Assembly: GCF_001027925.1 (NCBI RefSeq)
Contig: NZ_LECT01000054.1
Coordinates: 62,001 to 126,000, forward strand
DNA length: 64,000 nt
Direction of reading: 5' to 3'
Source: Rhodopirellula islandica
GTDB taxonomy: Bacteria; Planctomycetota; Planctomycetia; Pirellulales; Pirellulaceae
Shown here piece by piece: positions 8,925 to 18,862 of this stretch. Under the pieces are notes generated by a model. That model did not search any database. It was not told the origin of the DNA and saw only the letters and a program-made list of their open reading frames with translations. Each line of letters starts with the position of its first letter. Positions within the stretch are counted from its first letter, which is position 1. The translations under genes were made by a program, and so were the position numbers.

Positions 8925-9869
8925 CCGTGACGGGGTGTGACTGTCCGCGAGTTTCCTGCGCAGGTCACGCACTCGGTCTTGGATGATCAGCGGCAGTTTG
9001 CTTCGCAGTTGATTGCGACCGCCGAACCAATCCACCGGTTCGTGCACCACGAATCGGGCTTGCACAATGGTTGCCTCGGAATTCGTGCCTGCAATCTCAG
9101 CCGGCAATCGTGTCGCCGTGATCAGGCCGCCGAGACCTCGGTAAGGTTTCGCGTCGCCCGTGGTTTCTTTTCCCAGGTCGTCGCGTTCGATGGGACTCCA
9201 CGAATTTTCGAACCGCGGGTCCAGGTGCCAAGCAACCGTCACAAAATCACCTGGGGCACCTTCGATGTGACGCTGCGTTTCCGCATGGATCACGCCCTCG
9301 ACCATGACTCGATCGAGCAACGGGAAGCTGATCCTGCCAAACGATTCTGTTTCCGCCGTCGGGGCGATTCCAAGCTTGGCGAGTTCCTCAGGGCTGACTT
9401 GGCTCGCTGCACCAGCGTCCTCCGTTTCATCCGCTGACGGGTCGACTCCCAGCAATGAATTCAACGCATCGGAATCTTGCACCCAATCGAGCGGGGCGTG
9501 CACGATGAAGGTGACGTCCAACAGGTGCCCGATGCGTTGGCCTTCTGAATTGGAAATCGAGTCCGTGTCGATCGCAATGGGAGCGACGGCCGAGTTGCGG
9601 ACGAAACGCTTGACACCACCAGCGCGAGCAAGTTTCTGCAGTCGTTTCTCGACTTCCGATGGAGGCAAGGTGTCATTCGATGAACCCAGGAATGTCGGTG
9701 CCGGAAGGGGAGCCGTGACGTCGTCGGTCAACGATAGGCCGTCTTTCAACATTTGGTGGAACAACACGTTGCCGTCTTGGGCCAGCACCGGTCCGGCGAG
9801 CAGCAGAATCAGGCTCGTGAAAACCAATGCAACGGAAAGCACGCGTGGTGGTGGCGTTCGATCAAGCAT
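8922..9869 (-). CDS. Secreted protein of unknown function
   Basis: The 315-residue product has an N-terminal signal peptide (SVALVFTSLILLLAGPVLA, about residues 11-29) and no further membrane segment. It is mostly acidic, and two similar segments share the pattern FIVHAPLDWVQ and FVVHEPVDWFGG, suggesting an internal duplication of a beta-strand unit. No family is recognised. Its start overlaps the end of the DUF1501 gene by 8 bases, so translation is probably coupled and the three minus-strand genes here form one unit. The stop codon is supplied by the terminal bases of a palindromic element, so the last residues (DSHTPSR) may differ from those of relatives. Confidence 0.7.
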   Translation of the reverse strand: MLDRTPPPRVLSVALVFTSLILLLAGPVLAQDGNVLFHQMLKDGLSLTDDVTAPLPAPTFLGSSNDTLPPSEVEKRLQKLARAGGVKRFVRNSAVAPIAIDTDSISNSEGQRIGHLLDVTFIVHAPLDWVQDSDALNSLLGVDPSADETEDAGAASQVSPEELAKLGIAPTAETESFGRISFPLLDRVMVEGVIHAETQRHIEGAPGDFVTVAWHLDPRFENSWSPIERDDLGKETTGDAKPYRGLGGLITATRLPAEIAGTNSEATIVQARFVVHEPVDWFGGRNQLRSKLPLIIQDRVRDLRRKLADSHTPSR

Positions 9870-11274
9870 TTTTCAAAATCGGTTTCAAGACACGAGCGGG
9901 TTCGACGCCGGTCAAGCGAACATCGAGACCCTGATACTTCGCCGACAGTTTCATGTGATCGAGTCCGCAGGTGTGCAGCATCGTCGCGTGCAAGTCGCGA
10001 ACGTGGGTCTCTTCGCCGTCTTTCAGGTAGCGGTAGCCGAGTTCGTCGGAGTTGCCGTAGGAGATACCGCCTTTGACGCCACCGCCGGCCATCCACAGGG
10101 AGAACGCGTTGATGTGGTGATCGCGACCGGAGCCTTGTTTCATCGGAGTGCGGCCAAATTCACCGCCCCAAATCACCAATGTGTCGTCCAGCATGCCGCG
10201 TCGCTTGAGATCTTGAATCAAAGCTCCTGAGGCTTGGTCGACTGCCTTTGCGCTGTCCTTCATGCCGGCTTCGAGGTTGCTGTGGTGATCCCACGCACGA
10301 TGATAAAGCTGGATGAAACGAACGCCGCGTTCGGCCAACCGTCGAGCCATCAAACAGTTGCTGGCAAACGATCCATCGCCGGGTTTCGTGATCCCGTACA
10401 GGTTCAACGTTTCTTGGGTTTCGTCCGACATGTCCGACAGTTCGGGAACCGACGTTTGCATTCGGAATGCCATTTCGTACTGGCTGATCCGAGTCGCGAT
10501 TTCGGAATCGCCGCGATCGGCCAGCAAGGCTTGGTTGAACGCGTTGACCGCTTCGATCGTGGCTCGCTGAGTCGTGTCGGTGATGCCACCTGGTGGGCGG
10601 ACGAAGTGAACGGCGTCGCCTTGCGATTGAAATTGAACGCCTTGGAAGCGACTGGGCAGGAAGCCCGCTTTCCACTGACGCGCCGAAACAGGTTGCGCCC
10701 CGTAACGTCCTTGGCTGGTGAAGACGATGAAACCTGGCAGCGACTCCGTTTCCGCGCCCAGTCCGTACAAGAGCCACGAACCCATGCTCGGGCGACCCTT
10801 TTGAATCGAGCCCGTGTTCATGAACGCATGAGCTGGGTCATGGTTGATTTGCTCGGTGTGCATCGAGCGAATGATGCACAGGTCGTCGGCGACCGATCCG
10901 ATGTTGGGAAACAGTTCGCTGATTTCAAGACCCGATTGGCCCCACTTTTTGAATTTGCAGAATGACCCTCGAGCGATCAACTTCGAACCTTGAAGCTGAG
11001 CCAACTGCTGGCCGTCGGTCATTGATGCCGGGAAGGGTTGGTCGTTGATTTTGTCCAGTTCCGGTTTGGGATCCAGCGATTCCATGTGGCTGGGGCCGCC
11101 GGCCATGCAGAGGTGAATGACCGTTTTCGCCGTGCCGGGAAAGTGTGGCTGAGGGGAACCGGTTTGGCTGGCTTGGCCTTCACGGGCGAGCATCGAACCG
11201 AGCGCGGCCATGCCGACGCTGTAGGTGCCGCGTTTGAGAAAGCTGCGCCGCTGAATGGAGGGAAATGTGTTCAT
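9862..11274 (-). CDS. DUF1501 family twin-arginine exported protein
   Basis: The 470-residue product begins with a twin-arginine signal (QRRSFLKRGTYSVGMAALGSML), so it is exported folded. It shows the DUF1501 hallmarks: KTVIHLCMAGGPSHMESLDPK near the N-terminus, then ARRLAERGVRFIQLYH, LVIWGGEFGRTPM and GRDHHINAFSLWMAGGGV. DUF1501 belongs to the alkaline-phosphatase/sulfatase-like superfamily, but the usual sulfatase Cys motif is absent and its reaction is unknown. It is found almost always beside a DUF1549/DUF1553 cytochrome protein, as here, 19 bases downstream of it. It overlaps the next gene by 8 bases. An envelope role with its partner, perhaps in polysaccharide breakdown, is inference. 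Confidence 0.92.
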   Translation of the reverse strand: MNTFPSIQRRSFLKRGTYSVGMAALGSMLAREGQASQTGSPQPHFPGTAKTVIHLCMAGGPSHMESLDPKPELDKINDQPFPASMTDGQQLAQLQGSKLIARGSFCKFKKWGQSGLEISELFPNIGSVADDLCIIRSMHTEQINHDPAHAFMNTGSIQKGRPSMGSWLLYGLGAETESLPGFIVFTSQGRYGAQPVSARQWKAGFLPSRFQGVQFQSQGDAVHFVRPPGGITDTTQRATIEAVNAFNQALLADRGDSEIATRISQYEMAFRMQTSVPELSDMSDETQETLNLYGITKPGDGSFASNCLMARRLAERGVRFIQLYHRAWDHHSNLEAGMKDSAKAVDQASGALIQDLKRRGMLDDTLVIWGGEFGRTPMKQGSGRDHHINAFSLWMAGGGVKGGISYGNSDELGYRYLKDGEETHVRDLHATMLHTCGLDHMKLSAKYQGLDVRLTGVEPARVLKPILKNA

Positions 11275-11293
11275 GGTGAGATTCCAGCGTGAC

Positions 11294-14200
11294 TCAGTAG
11301 CGGGTGATTGTTTCGTGCAGATTCAAGACGATTCGAGCCGTGGCGGTCCAAGCCGCCCATTCCGCTCGTTCGGGATGCGTGAGCGATTTGCCATGACGTG
11401 CGGCGGATTGGCCAACGCTGGTCAATTCCACTGACAAGGCTTCGTCGGCCAAGAACAGTTCGCGTTGCTGGTCCAGGAAGACGGACAGACGCTCGATCTC
11501 TTCGCTGGTCGCTTCGCGTTGCAGGGACCGACGAATCATGGCTCGCAACCGATTTTCATCGGAATCGGATTGTTCGTTCATGCTCCACGCCAGTTCGCTA
11601 GCCGCTTCGATGAACGTCGGGTCGTTGAGCAACGTCAACGCTTGTTGAGGCGTGTTCGCGTTGGCCCGAATTGCGACGCAGTCCTCCCGACTGGGGGCGT
11701 CGAAGTTCGCGAGCATCGGATGCAAGAACGTGCGCTGCCAGTGCATGTAAATGCCACGGCGATACTGGTTGTCACCCGTTGTCGAGCGATAGGTCCGGTT
11801 GGGGAATTGCAAGTTCGAATAGTAGCCACCGGGCTGATAGGGTTTGACCGAGGGACCACCGATTTCCAGGTTCAACAATCCAGAAACGGCAAGTGCATTG
11901 TCCCGAATGATCTCGGCTTCTAAACGTCGCGGCGGGTGGTAGCCGAGCAGACGATTTTCAGGATCGATCTCGGACAGTTCCGGTCGAACACGGCTGTCCT
12001 GTTGGTAGGTTTGGCTGGTCAGAATCAATCGAGTCACATGACGCAGGTCCCAACCGGATTCGATCAGTTCGATCGCGAGATAATCGAGCAGTTCTGGATG
12101 GGATGGCGGCTCGCCTTGAGTTCCGAGGTCATCGACAGCCATGGTCAGTCCAACGCCGAAGAATTGTTTCCAGAGTCGGTTGGCCACGACGCGTGCCGTC
12201 AACGGGTTGTCGCGGTGCACGATCCAGCGAGCCAGGTCCAAACGAGTCAAGCGTTTCGAATCAGAGTGGTTGGCATCAGCATTCTTGTCGGAGTCGATTC
12301 CGTATTGGCCTAAGAATTTGGGCGTGGCCGGTTGGACGACTTCTCCGGTTTCGTCTTGCCAGTTACCACGCGGTAGCACCCGCATTTCGATCGGGTCGGT
12401 GGCCTGCGTGACCATCGTCCACGTTCGGCCCTCCCGACAGGCGAGGTAGCGGTCGCGCCAATGGTTCTTGGCACCGGCGTCTTTGGTTTGTTTGGGGTTG
12501 GACATCATCCAGCTCAACAAAGCGTTGGGTTGGCTGACCGAGTCACAGACTTGGATCGCTTCCAATTCGGTTGGGTCAAACGGCCGCAATCGGATCAGCG
12601 GTGACGCTTCGAATGTCGCCTCGATGTCGGCGGGCAACCCTTTGATCTCAGCGATCAATGATTGGCCGTCTCTCAATTGCAGCGGTGCGGACAATTCAAA
12701 CACGGCTTGCATCGGTTCGTCCGCGTGCTTGGACTGGTCAATCATGAATTGATGCGGTCGCTGTTTGGCCGCGTGCCCGTCGGCATCGGTCGCGGGAACC
12801 GTCCAACGCGAGGCCACGTTTTGCTGGGCCACTGTGTTGGAGAACGAAGGCATCCAGCGGTTCGCTCGTGCGAGTGAAACAGCGACAGTGGTTCGTTTGA
12901 GCTTCTTTTCATCCTCTTGGTTCTCCGCCGACTTGTCCGCGGGAACGGTTTCCAATTCCTCGATGTAGAAACGTACTTCCACCGCGAGCGGCGTTTGGTT
13001 CGGCTTGGTCGGCAAGCTGACTTGAATGGACTGAGGCGACAAAGATCCAGGCGAGGTCGAACTCGCATCCAGTTTCCATGCTCGTTGCTTCTTGTCGGCC
13101 GACGGGACGTTGGTCGTCTCAATGGATTGCCATCCGTCCGCGTTTTGTTCAAGCCAATCATGGACGTTCGCCAGCCATTGATTCGCGGCGGTTTTCTGAT
13201 CGTCCGGCAATGCCTCGTGTTGCGAACGAGCCAGTTCGGTGAGTTCTTGCTTGGCTTGCGTTTGTTCCCGCAGCAACGCTTGGCTGGTGACTTCGATTTC
13301 GGGTGGGAACGGGAAGTTGTTGTTGTAGCCCTTCAGGTCCGGGTTGGGGGTGTAACCGTAATCGCTGTAGACACCCCATTGCTCGATGTCAGCAAAGAAC
13401 GCACCGAGGGAATAGAAGTCCTTGGCCGTGAAGGGATCAAATTTGTGATCGTGGCATTCGGCGCATCCGGTCGTCAGTCCCATCCAGGCCATGCCAACGG
13501 TTCGCACTCGATCGGTCGCGTACTTGGACAGGTACTCGCCCGGTTGCGCACCACCTTCGCGAGTCATCATGTTCAGACGATTGAATCCGGATGCGATCAA
13601 GTCGTCTGTTTTGGGATTGGGAAGCAAATCTCCGGCAAGCTGTTTGATGGTGAATTCATCGAACGGCATGTTGTTCTGGAACGCTTCGATCACCCAGTCG
13701 CGGTAAGGGAAGATGTGCTGGTTTTGGTCCCCGTGGTAGCCAACGGTGTCCGCGAACCGAACAAGGTCCAACCAGAACGCCGCCCTGCGTTCGCCGTGGT
13801 GAGGATTCGCGAAGAGTTCGTCCAGCTTCTGATCGATCAACGCGGCCCGGTCATCAGAGGATGCCTGCGAGGTTTGAGAACGCTGGAAGAAGTCCTGGGT
13901 TTCTTTCCAGGTGGGTGGCAGGCCGACCAAGTCCATGTGCATCCGTCGGAGCAGACGGTCTGCTCGAGCTGGCCCTGAAAGATCGTGTCCCTTTGCGAGC
14001 AACCTGGCGCGAATGAAGGCATCGACCGGATGGACGGGATCCGAAACCACGGTCTCGTCCCACTCGCTCAGGTTGGGGATGTCTGGCCGGCGGATGGGGG
14101 TGAAGGACCAATGGTCTTCATAGATCGCGCCTTCCGCGATCCAGTCCTTGAGCAGCTGCTTTTGTTCTTCGGTCAGTGTTTTGTGTGAAGCTGGCGGCGG

Positions 14201-14506
14201 CATGACGGCGTCTGGATCGTCGTGGTCGATCCGGGCAACTAACTCGCTGCCTTCCACGTCTTCCGGAATGATGGCGGCAAATTCGATGGCTGCTTCACGG
14301 CTATCCAAACGCAAACCGGATTGCTGGTTGTTTTCGTCAGGGCCGTGACAGAAGTAGCAGTTCTCCGACAGGATCGGCCGGATATCGCGATTGAACGAGA
14401 TCTGTGATTCATCCGCGTGTGCCGACAGGCCCAAGGAGCAGGCGAGTCCGAACAGGCAAACAGCCGTCCACCGGGAAAAATCAAAGAAGAACAAAGAAGA
14501 ACGCAT
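11294..14506 (-). CDS. Planctomycete cytochrome-c/DUF1549/DUF1553 protein (PSD1 type)
   Basis: The 1,070-residue product has a signal peptide (AVCLFGLACSLGLSAHA). It then has a PSCyt1-type domain with one haem-binding CxxCH (SENCYFCHGPDE), a DUF1549 domain containing a second CxxCH (TGCAECHDHKFDPF), a central variable beta-rich region, and a C-terminal DUF1553 domain (WIVHRDNPLTARVVANRLW, PSREDCVAIRANANTPQQAL). Such proteins are near-specific to planctomycetes and relatives and are secreted. Electron transfer linked to an unknown hydrolytic or oxidative step is suspected. The frame is open 50 codons further upstream. I chose the ATG at 14506 because the signal peptide starts there. It heads the three-gene unit with the DUF1501 gene. 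Confidence 0.92.
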   Translation of the reverse strand: MRSSLFFFDFSRWTAVCLFGLACSLGLSAHADESQISFNRDIRPILSENCYFCHGPDENNQQSGLRLDSREAAIEFAAIIPEDVEGSELVARIDHDDPDAVMPPPASHKTLTEEQKQLLKDWIAEGAIYEDHWSFTPIRRPDIPNLSEWDETVVSDPVHPVDAFIRARLLAKGHDLSGPARADRLLRRMHMDLVGLPPTWKETQDFFQRSQTSQASSDDRAALIDQKLDELFANPHHGERRAAFWLDLVRFADTVGYHGDQNQHIFPYRDWVIEAFQNNMPFDEFTIKQLAGDLLPNPKTDDLIASGFNRLNMMTREGGAQPGEYLSKYATDRVRTVGMAWMGLTTGCAECHDHKFDPFTAKDFYSLGAFFADIEQWGVYSDYGYTPNPDLKGYNNNFPFPPEIEVTSQALLREQTQAKQELTELARSQHEALPDDQKTAANQWLANVHDWLEQNADGWQSIETTNVPSADKKQRAWKLDASSTSPGSLSPQSIQVSLPTKPNQTPLAVEVRFYIEELETVPADKSAENQEDEKKLKRTTVAVSLARANRWMPSFSNTVAQQNVASRWTVPATDADGHAAKQRPHQFMIDQSKHADEPMQAVFELSAPLQLRDGQSLIAEIKGLPADIEATFEASPLIRLRPFDPTELEAIQVCDSVSQPNALLSWMMSNPKQTKDAGAKNHWRDRYLACREGRTWTMVTQATDPIEMRVLPRGNWQDETGEVVQPATPKFLGQYGIDSDKNADANHSDSKRLTRLDLARWIVHRDNPLTARVVANRLWKQFFGVGLTMAVDDLGTQGEPPSHPELLDYLAIELIESGWDLRHVTRLILTSQTYQQDSRVRPELSEIDPENRLLGYHPPRRLEAEIIRDNALAVSGLLNLEIGGPSVKPYQPGGYYSNLQFPNRTYRSTTGDNQYRRGIYMHWQRTFLHPMLANFDAPSREDCVAIRANANTPQQALTLLNDPTFIEAASELAWSMNEQSDSDENRLRAMIRRSLQREATSEEIERLSVFLDQQRELFLADEALSVELTSVGQSAARHGKSLTHPERAEWAAWTATARIVLNLHETITRY

Positions 14507-14827
14507 GGAGAGCAAGACCACAGCGATGGGCGGGACGGGAGGATGGCAGGCGGGAAACTCATTGTAGCAGATCGATGCAAATGCTCTCGCAAACGTTTGG
14601 AGTTCAGTCACCTTTGCATGGATCTGCGAAGCAAGCAGAAACCGCGTGAAACTCAATTGGCTCTATAGAGTGGCCGGGTTCTTCAAAGCCGGTTCTGCTC
14701 CGCCGCGTCTCCGATTGACCTAGCCACGTCGAATTTGACGGTTGTACTAAATATCAGTCCTCAAGATGCCGATGCTAACGAGGATTCCAATTGTTACATC
14801 CATCGATCAGCCGTGTGGTCCGGGTTT
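14507..14827. other. Divergent intergenic region
   Basis: About 320 bases lie between the PSD1-type gene (minus) and the TIGR03546 gene (plus), and both promoters should be here. The plus frame is open from a TTG at 14735, but those 31 residues look non-coding. Confidence 0.35.
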
Positions 14828-15778
14828 ATGATTCTGTTTTCGATCAAGCTGCTCAGCAGTCTTCGCAAAGCGATTGCGGGGAGGAAGTATCCTTCTCAGC
14901 TCGCGTGGGGATTGGCGTTCGGACTTCTCATCGGGCTAATCCCGCACGGCAACCTGCTGGCGGTGGCGTTGGTGTTTGGCGTTTTGATGTTGCGTGTCAA
15001 TCACGCGATGGTCGCTTTGACCGCGATCGGCGTGACGATGGTGGCACCGCGTTTGGATCCGATTTCGGAGCAACTGGCGCAGTGGTTCTTCGATCAAGAA
15101 GGCGTCTCACAAGTCATGGCACGAGCCTGGGACTTGCCCTTGGTGCCTTGGACGGATTTGAACAACACCGTTGTGATGGGAAGTTTCCTGATTGGACTGG
15201 CTTCGCTTGTTCCCACCTTCGCTGTGTCGTACCCGCTCTTCAAAGCGGTCTCGGGCAACGGGCGGGAAGACGAGGATCTCGAAGAGGAGTTGCTGGTGAC
15301 GCCGGTTCGCAAGCGTCGGTCCAGCGAAACGTCGACAGCGCACGCTGTGGATCCCCCGCACACCCAGACACGTCAGCCTCACTTCTCGCCTGAACCAGCG
15401 TTCGTGTCGGGAAGCGACGAAGTGATCGAGGCCAACTCTGGACGTGTGTTTGATTTTCGCCGCGTGGACGATGCCGAACCCGTGCTCGCCAAGATCACGC
15501 CCGGTCGTGACGAAAACGCGAATGCGAAACGAGCCTTGGCCGTGAATGAAGCGTCGACTTCGGATGCTTCTTATGGAAAGCAAACCACCCACATCGAAGT
15601 GCTCGACGCAGATTCCAATCTGCAGACGGCTTCCAATACGAACACGATGGCATCGGTGTCTGGCGGTTCACGCCAACCCGATCCGGTTACGACGAACGAC
15701 GACCAACACAAAATCGATGAAGCGCTCAGTTATTTGCTTCGTCAATTGCGCGATTCGCAAGACAAGGATGCAGCATGA
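14828..15778 (+). CDS. TIGR03546 family membrane protein
   Basis: The 316-residue product begins MILFSIKLLSSLRKAI and has three or four membrane segments in its first 165 residues (AWGLAFGLLIGLIPHGNLLAVAL, FGVLMLRVNHAMVALTAIGV, MGSFLIGLASLVPTFAVSYPL). A charged, probably cytoplasmic tail of about 140 residues follows. GLIPHGNLL resembles the DUF2062 pattern. This is the TIGR03546 family, which normally stands directly before a TIGR03545 gene, exactly as here, with a 4-base ATGA overlap. The pair has no assigned function. The ATG at 14828 was chosen because the conserved part starts there; a TTG 31 codons upstream is possible. Confidence 0.88.
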   Translation: MILFSIKLLSSLRKAIAGRKYPSQLAWGLAFGLLIGLIPHGNLLAVALVFGVLMLRVNHAMVALTAIGVTMVAPRLDPISEQLAQWFFDQEGVSQVMARAWDLPLVPWTDLNNTVVMGSFLIGLASLVPTFAVSYPLFKAVSGNGREDEDLEEELLVTPVRKRRSSETSTAHAVDPPHTQTRQPHFSPEPAFVSGSDEVIEANSGRVFDFRRVDDAEPVLAKITPGRDENANAKRALAVNEASTSDASYGKQTTHIEVLDADSNLQTASNTNTMASVSGGSRQPDPVTTNDDQHKIDEALSYLLRQLRDSQDKDAA

Positions 15779-17526
15779 TTCGTTGGAGATTCTTACTGAC
15801 ACGGCTTATCGTTGTCGCGACCATTTTGATGCTGCTGTTTTGGGGCCTCGGCCCGATGGCCAGCTACATCACGGTCCGCGGGTTAGAAGCCTCGACGGGA
15901 GCTCGAGCCGATATCGGTGCGACTCGCGTGGGCTTGTTCCCGCCGCAGATCCAATTCGATTCGGTGCATGTCGCCGATCCTCGAGATGACAAGGAATTCC
16001 GGAACGCTTTCCAAGCGGACTCGGTGAACTTGGTCATCGATGGCGATGCGTTGTTGCGTCGTCGCTGGGTGATTCGCCAGGGCAGCATCGCTGGTTTGCA
16101 AATCGGCACCACCCGGGAATCCAGCGGGCACCTGGAAGAGGCACCGGAGGAAACGGAAGATTCCGGTCCATCCATGATCGGGAACTTGCTTTCATCAGCG
16201 ACGAATGGACTCAGCGATCGCGCCGAAGCACTCGGCAAAGATCTGGAGACCGTTCGCACGGGCGAAGAGATTCGTCGTCGTTGGAAAAGCGAATACGAAC
16301 GATTGGTGCAACAAACCAAAGAACTGGAACAACGCGTCGAAACCATTCGGGAAGCTGCCAGCGGCATCGACAACCCGTTGCGGGATTGGCCGGAGTTGCA
16401 ACGCACGCTGGCGGAATCCGAAGCCGCTCGTGAACAGTTGATCTCGTTGCGAAACGCGATGAACGCGATGCCCGATCAAATGAAGGCCGATTTGGCTCGA
16501 TTGGAAAGTGCCAAGCAAGCCGACCTCGACAAAGTCGATGCGTTTGTGCCAGGCGATCTGAGTGAGTCCAAGAACTTCGGCGTCGATTTGGTCAGCGCTG
16601 AAATTCGGCGTTCGCTCACCCAACTTCGAGATTATCTCGACAGCGGTCGTACGCTGGCCAATTACACCGTCGTTGCACCGGACACCGAGCGTGTTCGTGG
16701 CGAAGACTATGACTTCTTGGGACGCAATCGTCGTCCTGAGTTGATGATCCGTCACTGCGACGTCAGCGGCACCATGCGTGCCGATGGCAAGGTCTTCACG
16801 CTGACCGGCGTGGTCGAAAACATGACGCCCACACCGGAGTTGTTGGCCGATCCGACTCGAGCTCGCTTGCGTTTGGAAGGTCCCGAGACCGTCGATGTCG
16901 ACTACATCCGTGATCGTCGACAAGGTGAGCAACTGGATCGTTTGACACTTCATTGGCCACAAATGGACGCGGACCCGATTCACTTGGGACGCGGCAAAGA
17001 CGTTGGCGTTGCCATTGCAGGCGGCGTTCGTGAAGTGTGGGTTCAGCTGAGCAGTCGGGGTGAACAACTCGAAGGTCGTTTGGTCAGCAAGCAAACCGGC
17101 GTCAACATGCGTTTGGATGTTCAAGGTGAGGCGGGATCTTCCGCCGCGGCGATTCAAATGAACCAGTCCCTGGCCAACGTGGATCAAGTTGAAATCGATG
17201 CCGAGTTCAACGGGACTTGGGAAGACATCGATCTGAAGTTGAACACCAACTTGGGGCAAGTCTTCAACGACGCCGCGAAAACGGCCATCGCCAGCCAAAT
17301 GGAAGCGTCCAAAGCCAAGGTCGCCGCCAAGGTCAACGAAGCTCATCGTGAGCAGATGTTGGAACTGAATGAGTGGATGCTCGCTCAACAGAACCAAGCT
17401 CAATCGTTGCTGGCCAAGGCTGATAAATCGGTGGAGGACCTCAGCCGAAAGATCCTGAGCGAAATCAATGGAGCGGACCAGTATCTTGGCAAGCTCAAGA
17501 CCGCGTTTGGTTCGAGCTTGCGTTGA
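15775..17526 (+). CDS. TIGR03545 family membrane-anchored protein
   Basis: The 583-residue product has one N-terminal membrane segment (LIVVATILMLLFWGLGPMA, about residues 8-27). It continues with an AsmA-like beginning (GARADIGATRVGLFPPQIQFDSVHV) and ADSVNLVIDGDALLRRRWVI, then long coiled-coil stretches (about 165-260 and 510-580) around a beta-rich middle. The AsmA-like pattern suggests a bridge- or scaffold-like protein facing the periplasm, which is inference. It overlaps the TIGR03546 gene by 4 bases and is followed by a strong terminator, so the two form a closed operon. Confidence 0.88.
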   Translation: MIRWRFLLTRLIVVATILMLLFWGLGPMASYITVRGLEASTGARADIGATRVGLFPPQIQFDSVHVADPRDDKEFRNAFQADSVNLVIDGDALLRRRWVIRQGSIAGLQIGTTRESSGHLEEAPEETEDSGPSMIGNLLSSATNGLSDRAEALGKDLETVRTGEEIRRRWKSEYERLVQQTKELEQRVETIREAASGIDNPLRDWPELQRTLAESEAAREQLISLRNAMNAMPDQMKADLARLESAKQADLDKVDAFVPGDLSESKNFGVDLVSAEIRRSLTQLRDYLDSGRTLANYTVVAPDTERVRGEDYDFLGRNRRPELMIRHCDVSGTMRADGKVFTLTGVVENMTPTPELLADPTRARLRLEGPETVDVDYIRDRRQGEQLDRLTLHWPQMDADPIHLGRGKDVGVAIAGGVREVWVQLSSRGEQLEGRLVSKQTGVNMRLDVQGEAGSSAAAIQMNQSLANVDQVEIDAEFNGTWEDIDLKLNTNLGQVFNDAAKTAIASQMEASKAKVAAKVNEAHREQMLELNEWMLAQQNQAQSLLAKADKSVEDLSRKILSEINGADQYLGKLKTAFGSSLR

Positions 17527-17852
17527 TCACGATTCCATCCTGCGTCGATTCCGCCGAGTGCGTTTGAGTCGACAGGTTGAGTGACGGGCGGCGCGTTCAA
17601 CGCGATCGTTCTGGCAAAGGCCGGAGGTGGGTGCACGAGTCAATCGTGCCTCGACCTCCGGCCTTTTTTCATGGGCTGATGATGGGAAACCGACGGGAGG
17701 ATCTCTCGTCGCAAAGGGGCTGAAGTCTATAGCCCTGAGCCTGTTTTCTTTGGGGCCGGGTGCGTTGGCATCGGTGGCAACGCGAGGTTACACTCGCTGA
17801 TTCTTGTTGCCCTGAAATCCATCCCCACCATTCAACCCCAAGAACTGCCACG
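17527..17852. other. Intergenic region between the TIGR03545 operon and the sugar cluster
   Basis: It contains the terminator at 17616-17669 and then about 180 bases that should carry the promoter of the reductase gene. No other structure is recognised. Confidence 0.4.
17616..17669 (+). terminator. Rho-independent terminator
   Basis: A 12-bp perfect stem, aaggccggaggt with acctccggcctt (17617-17628 and 17654-17665), is followed by six T. It lies 90 bases after the TIGR03545 stop. Confidence 0.85.
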
Positions 17853-18803
17853 ATGCTGCCTCGTCGACGTTTAGGCCAAACGGACATGGAACTCACGACG
17901 CTCTCTTTTGGAGCGTCTTCGATCGGACAGGAGTTCCGAAGCGTCGATTTGGGTGAGAGTTTGCAAGCGGTTCGAGTGGCGCTCGAAAGTGGGATGAACT
18001 TCATTGACACCGCCGCATTCTATGGACGCGGGATGAGCGAAATGATGCTCGGCCGCGTCCTGCCAGATTTCCCGCGTGATCAGTACTACTTGGGCACCAA
18101 ACTGGGACGCTACACCGGCGAGCACTTCGATTTCAGCGCCCGACGCGTCACCGAAAGCATCGACACGTCGCTCGAACGAATGAAGGTCGACCACCTCGAC
18201 ATCGTGCTCTGTCACGATTTGGAATTCGTCGAGATGTCGCAGATCGTCGAAGAAACCATTCCCGCGATCCGTCGCGAAATCGAAAAGGGCAAGGTCCGCT
18301 ACGTTGGCGTCAGCGGCTACCCCATGAAGATGTTCCAGTACGTGATGGAAAACACGGACATCGATTGCCTGCTGACCTACAACCACTACACGTTGCAAAA
18401 CGACATGGCGTTGGACTTGGTGCCGTTGGCCAAGGAGAAAGGAGTGGGGTTGATGAACGGCGCTCCGTTCTCGGCACGTCTGTTGACCAACGCAGAATTG
18501 CCGCCTTGGCACAAAGCCACACCCGAAGTTCGCCAGGTCGCTGCCGCCGCCGCCAAGCACTGCGCGGACCGTGGCAGTGACATCGCGAAAATTGCACTTC
18601 AGTTCAGCATTGCCAACGAAAATTTTGCGACCTGCATTCCAGGGTCGGCCAATCCAAAGCGAGTCACGCAGTGGGTTGAGTGGGCGCAAGAGCCCATCGA
18701 CGAAGTCTTGGTTGCTGAAGTCCAAGAAATTTTGAAACCGATCCACAATTGGTTTTACATCGAAGGCCGCCCCGAAAACAACGACGAACCGGTCGCCTCC
18801 TGA
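17853..18803 (+). CDS. Aldo/keto reductase, L-galactose dehydrogenase type
   Basis: The 316-residue product is an NAD(P)-linked aldo/keto reductase. The catalytic tetrad is readable: Asp52 and Tyr57 in NFIDTAAFYGRG, Lys83 in GTKLGRY and His121 in LCHDLEF. Segments such as FDFSARRVTESIDTSLERM and VEETIPAIRREIEKGKVRYVG read very much like plant L-galactose dehydrogenase, which oxidises L-galactose to its 1,4-lactone. In this marine setting L-galactose or L-fucose from algal polymers is a likely substrate (inference). The ATG at 17853 is the family start; 31 upstream codons are open but unrelated. It is 59 bases before the TIM-barrel gene and upstream of two sulfatases on the same strand. Confidence 0.88.
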   Translation: MLPRRRLGQTDMELTTLSFGASSIGQEFRSVDLGESLQAVRVALESGMNFIDTAAFYGRGMSEMMLGRVLPDFPRDQYYLGTKLGRYTGEHFDFSARRVTESIDTSLERMKVDHLDIVLCHDLEFVEMSQIVEETIPAIRREIEKGKVRYVGVSGYPMKMFQYVMENTDIDCLLTYNHYTLQNDMALDLVPLAKEKGVGLMNGAPFSARLLTNAELPPWHKATPEVRQVAAAAAKHCADRGSDIAKIALQFSIANENFATCIPGSANPKRVTQWVEWAQEPIDEVLVAEVQEILKPIHNWFYIEGRPENNDEPVAS

Positions 18804-18862
18804 GTTCAGCCTATGCCACTTCGAGTCCATCTCCCCTCAAAACTCTCTCACAAAGAAACAAC

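Noticed and set aside
12917-13978. Plus-strand open frame of 353 codons inside the PSD1-type gene
   Set aside because: It is antisense to CxxCH and DUF1549 coding sequence, with no features of its own.
16195-17403. Minus-strand open frame of 402 codons inside the TIGR03545 gene
   Set aside because: It is antisense to a well-supported gene with operon overlap and terminator; the product has no recognisable domain.
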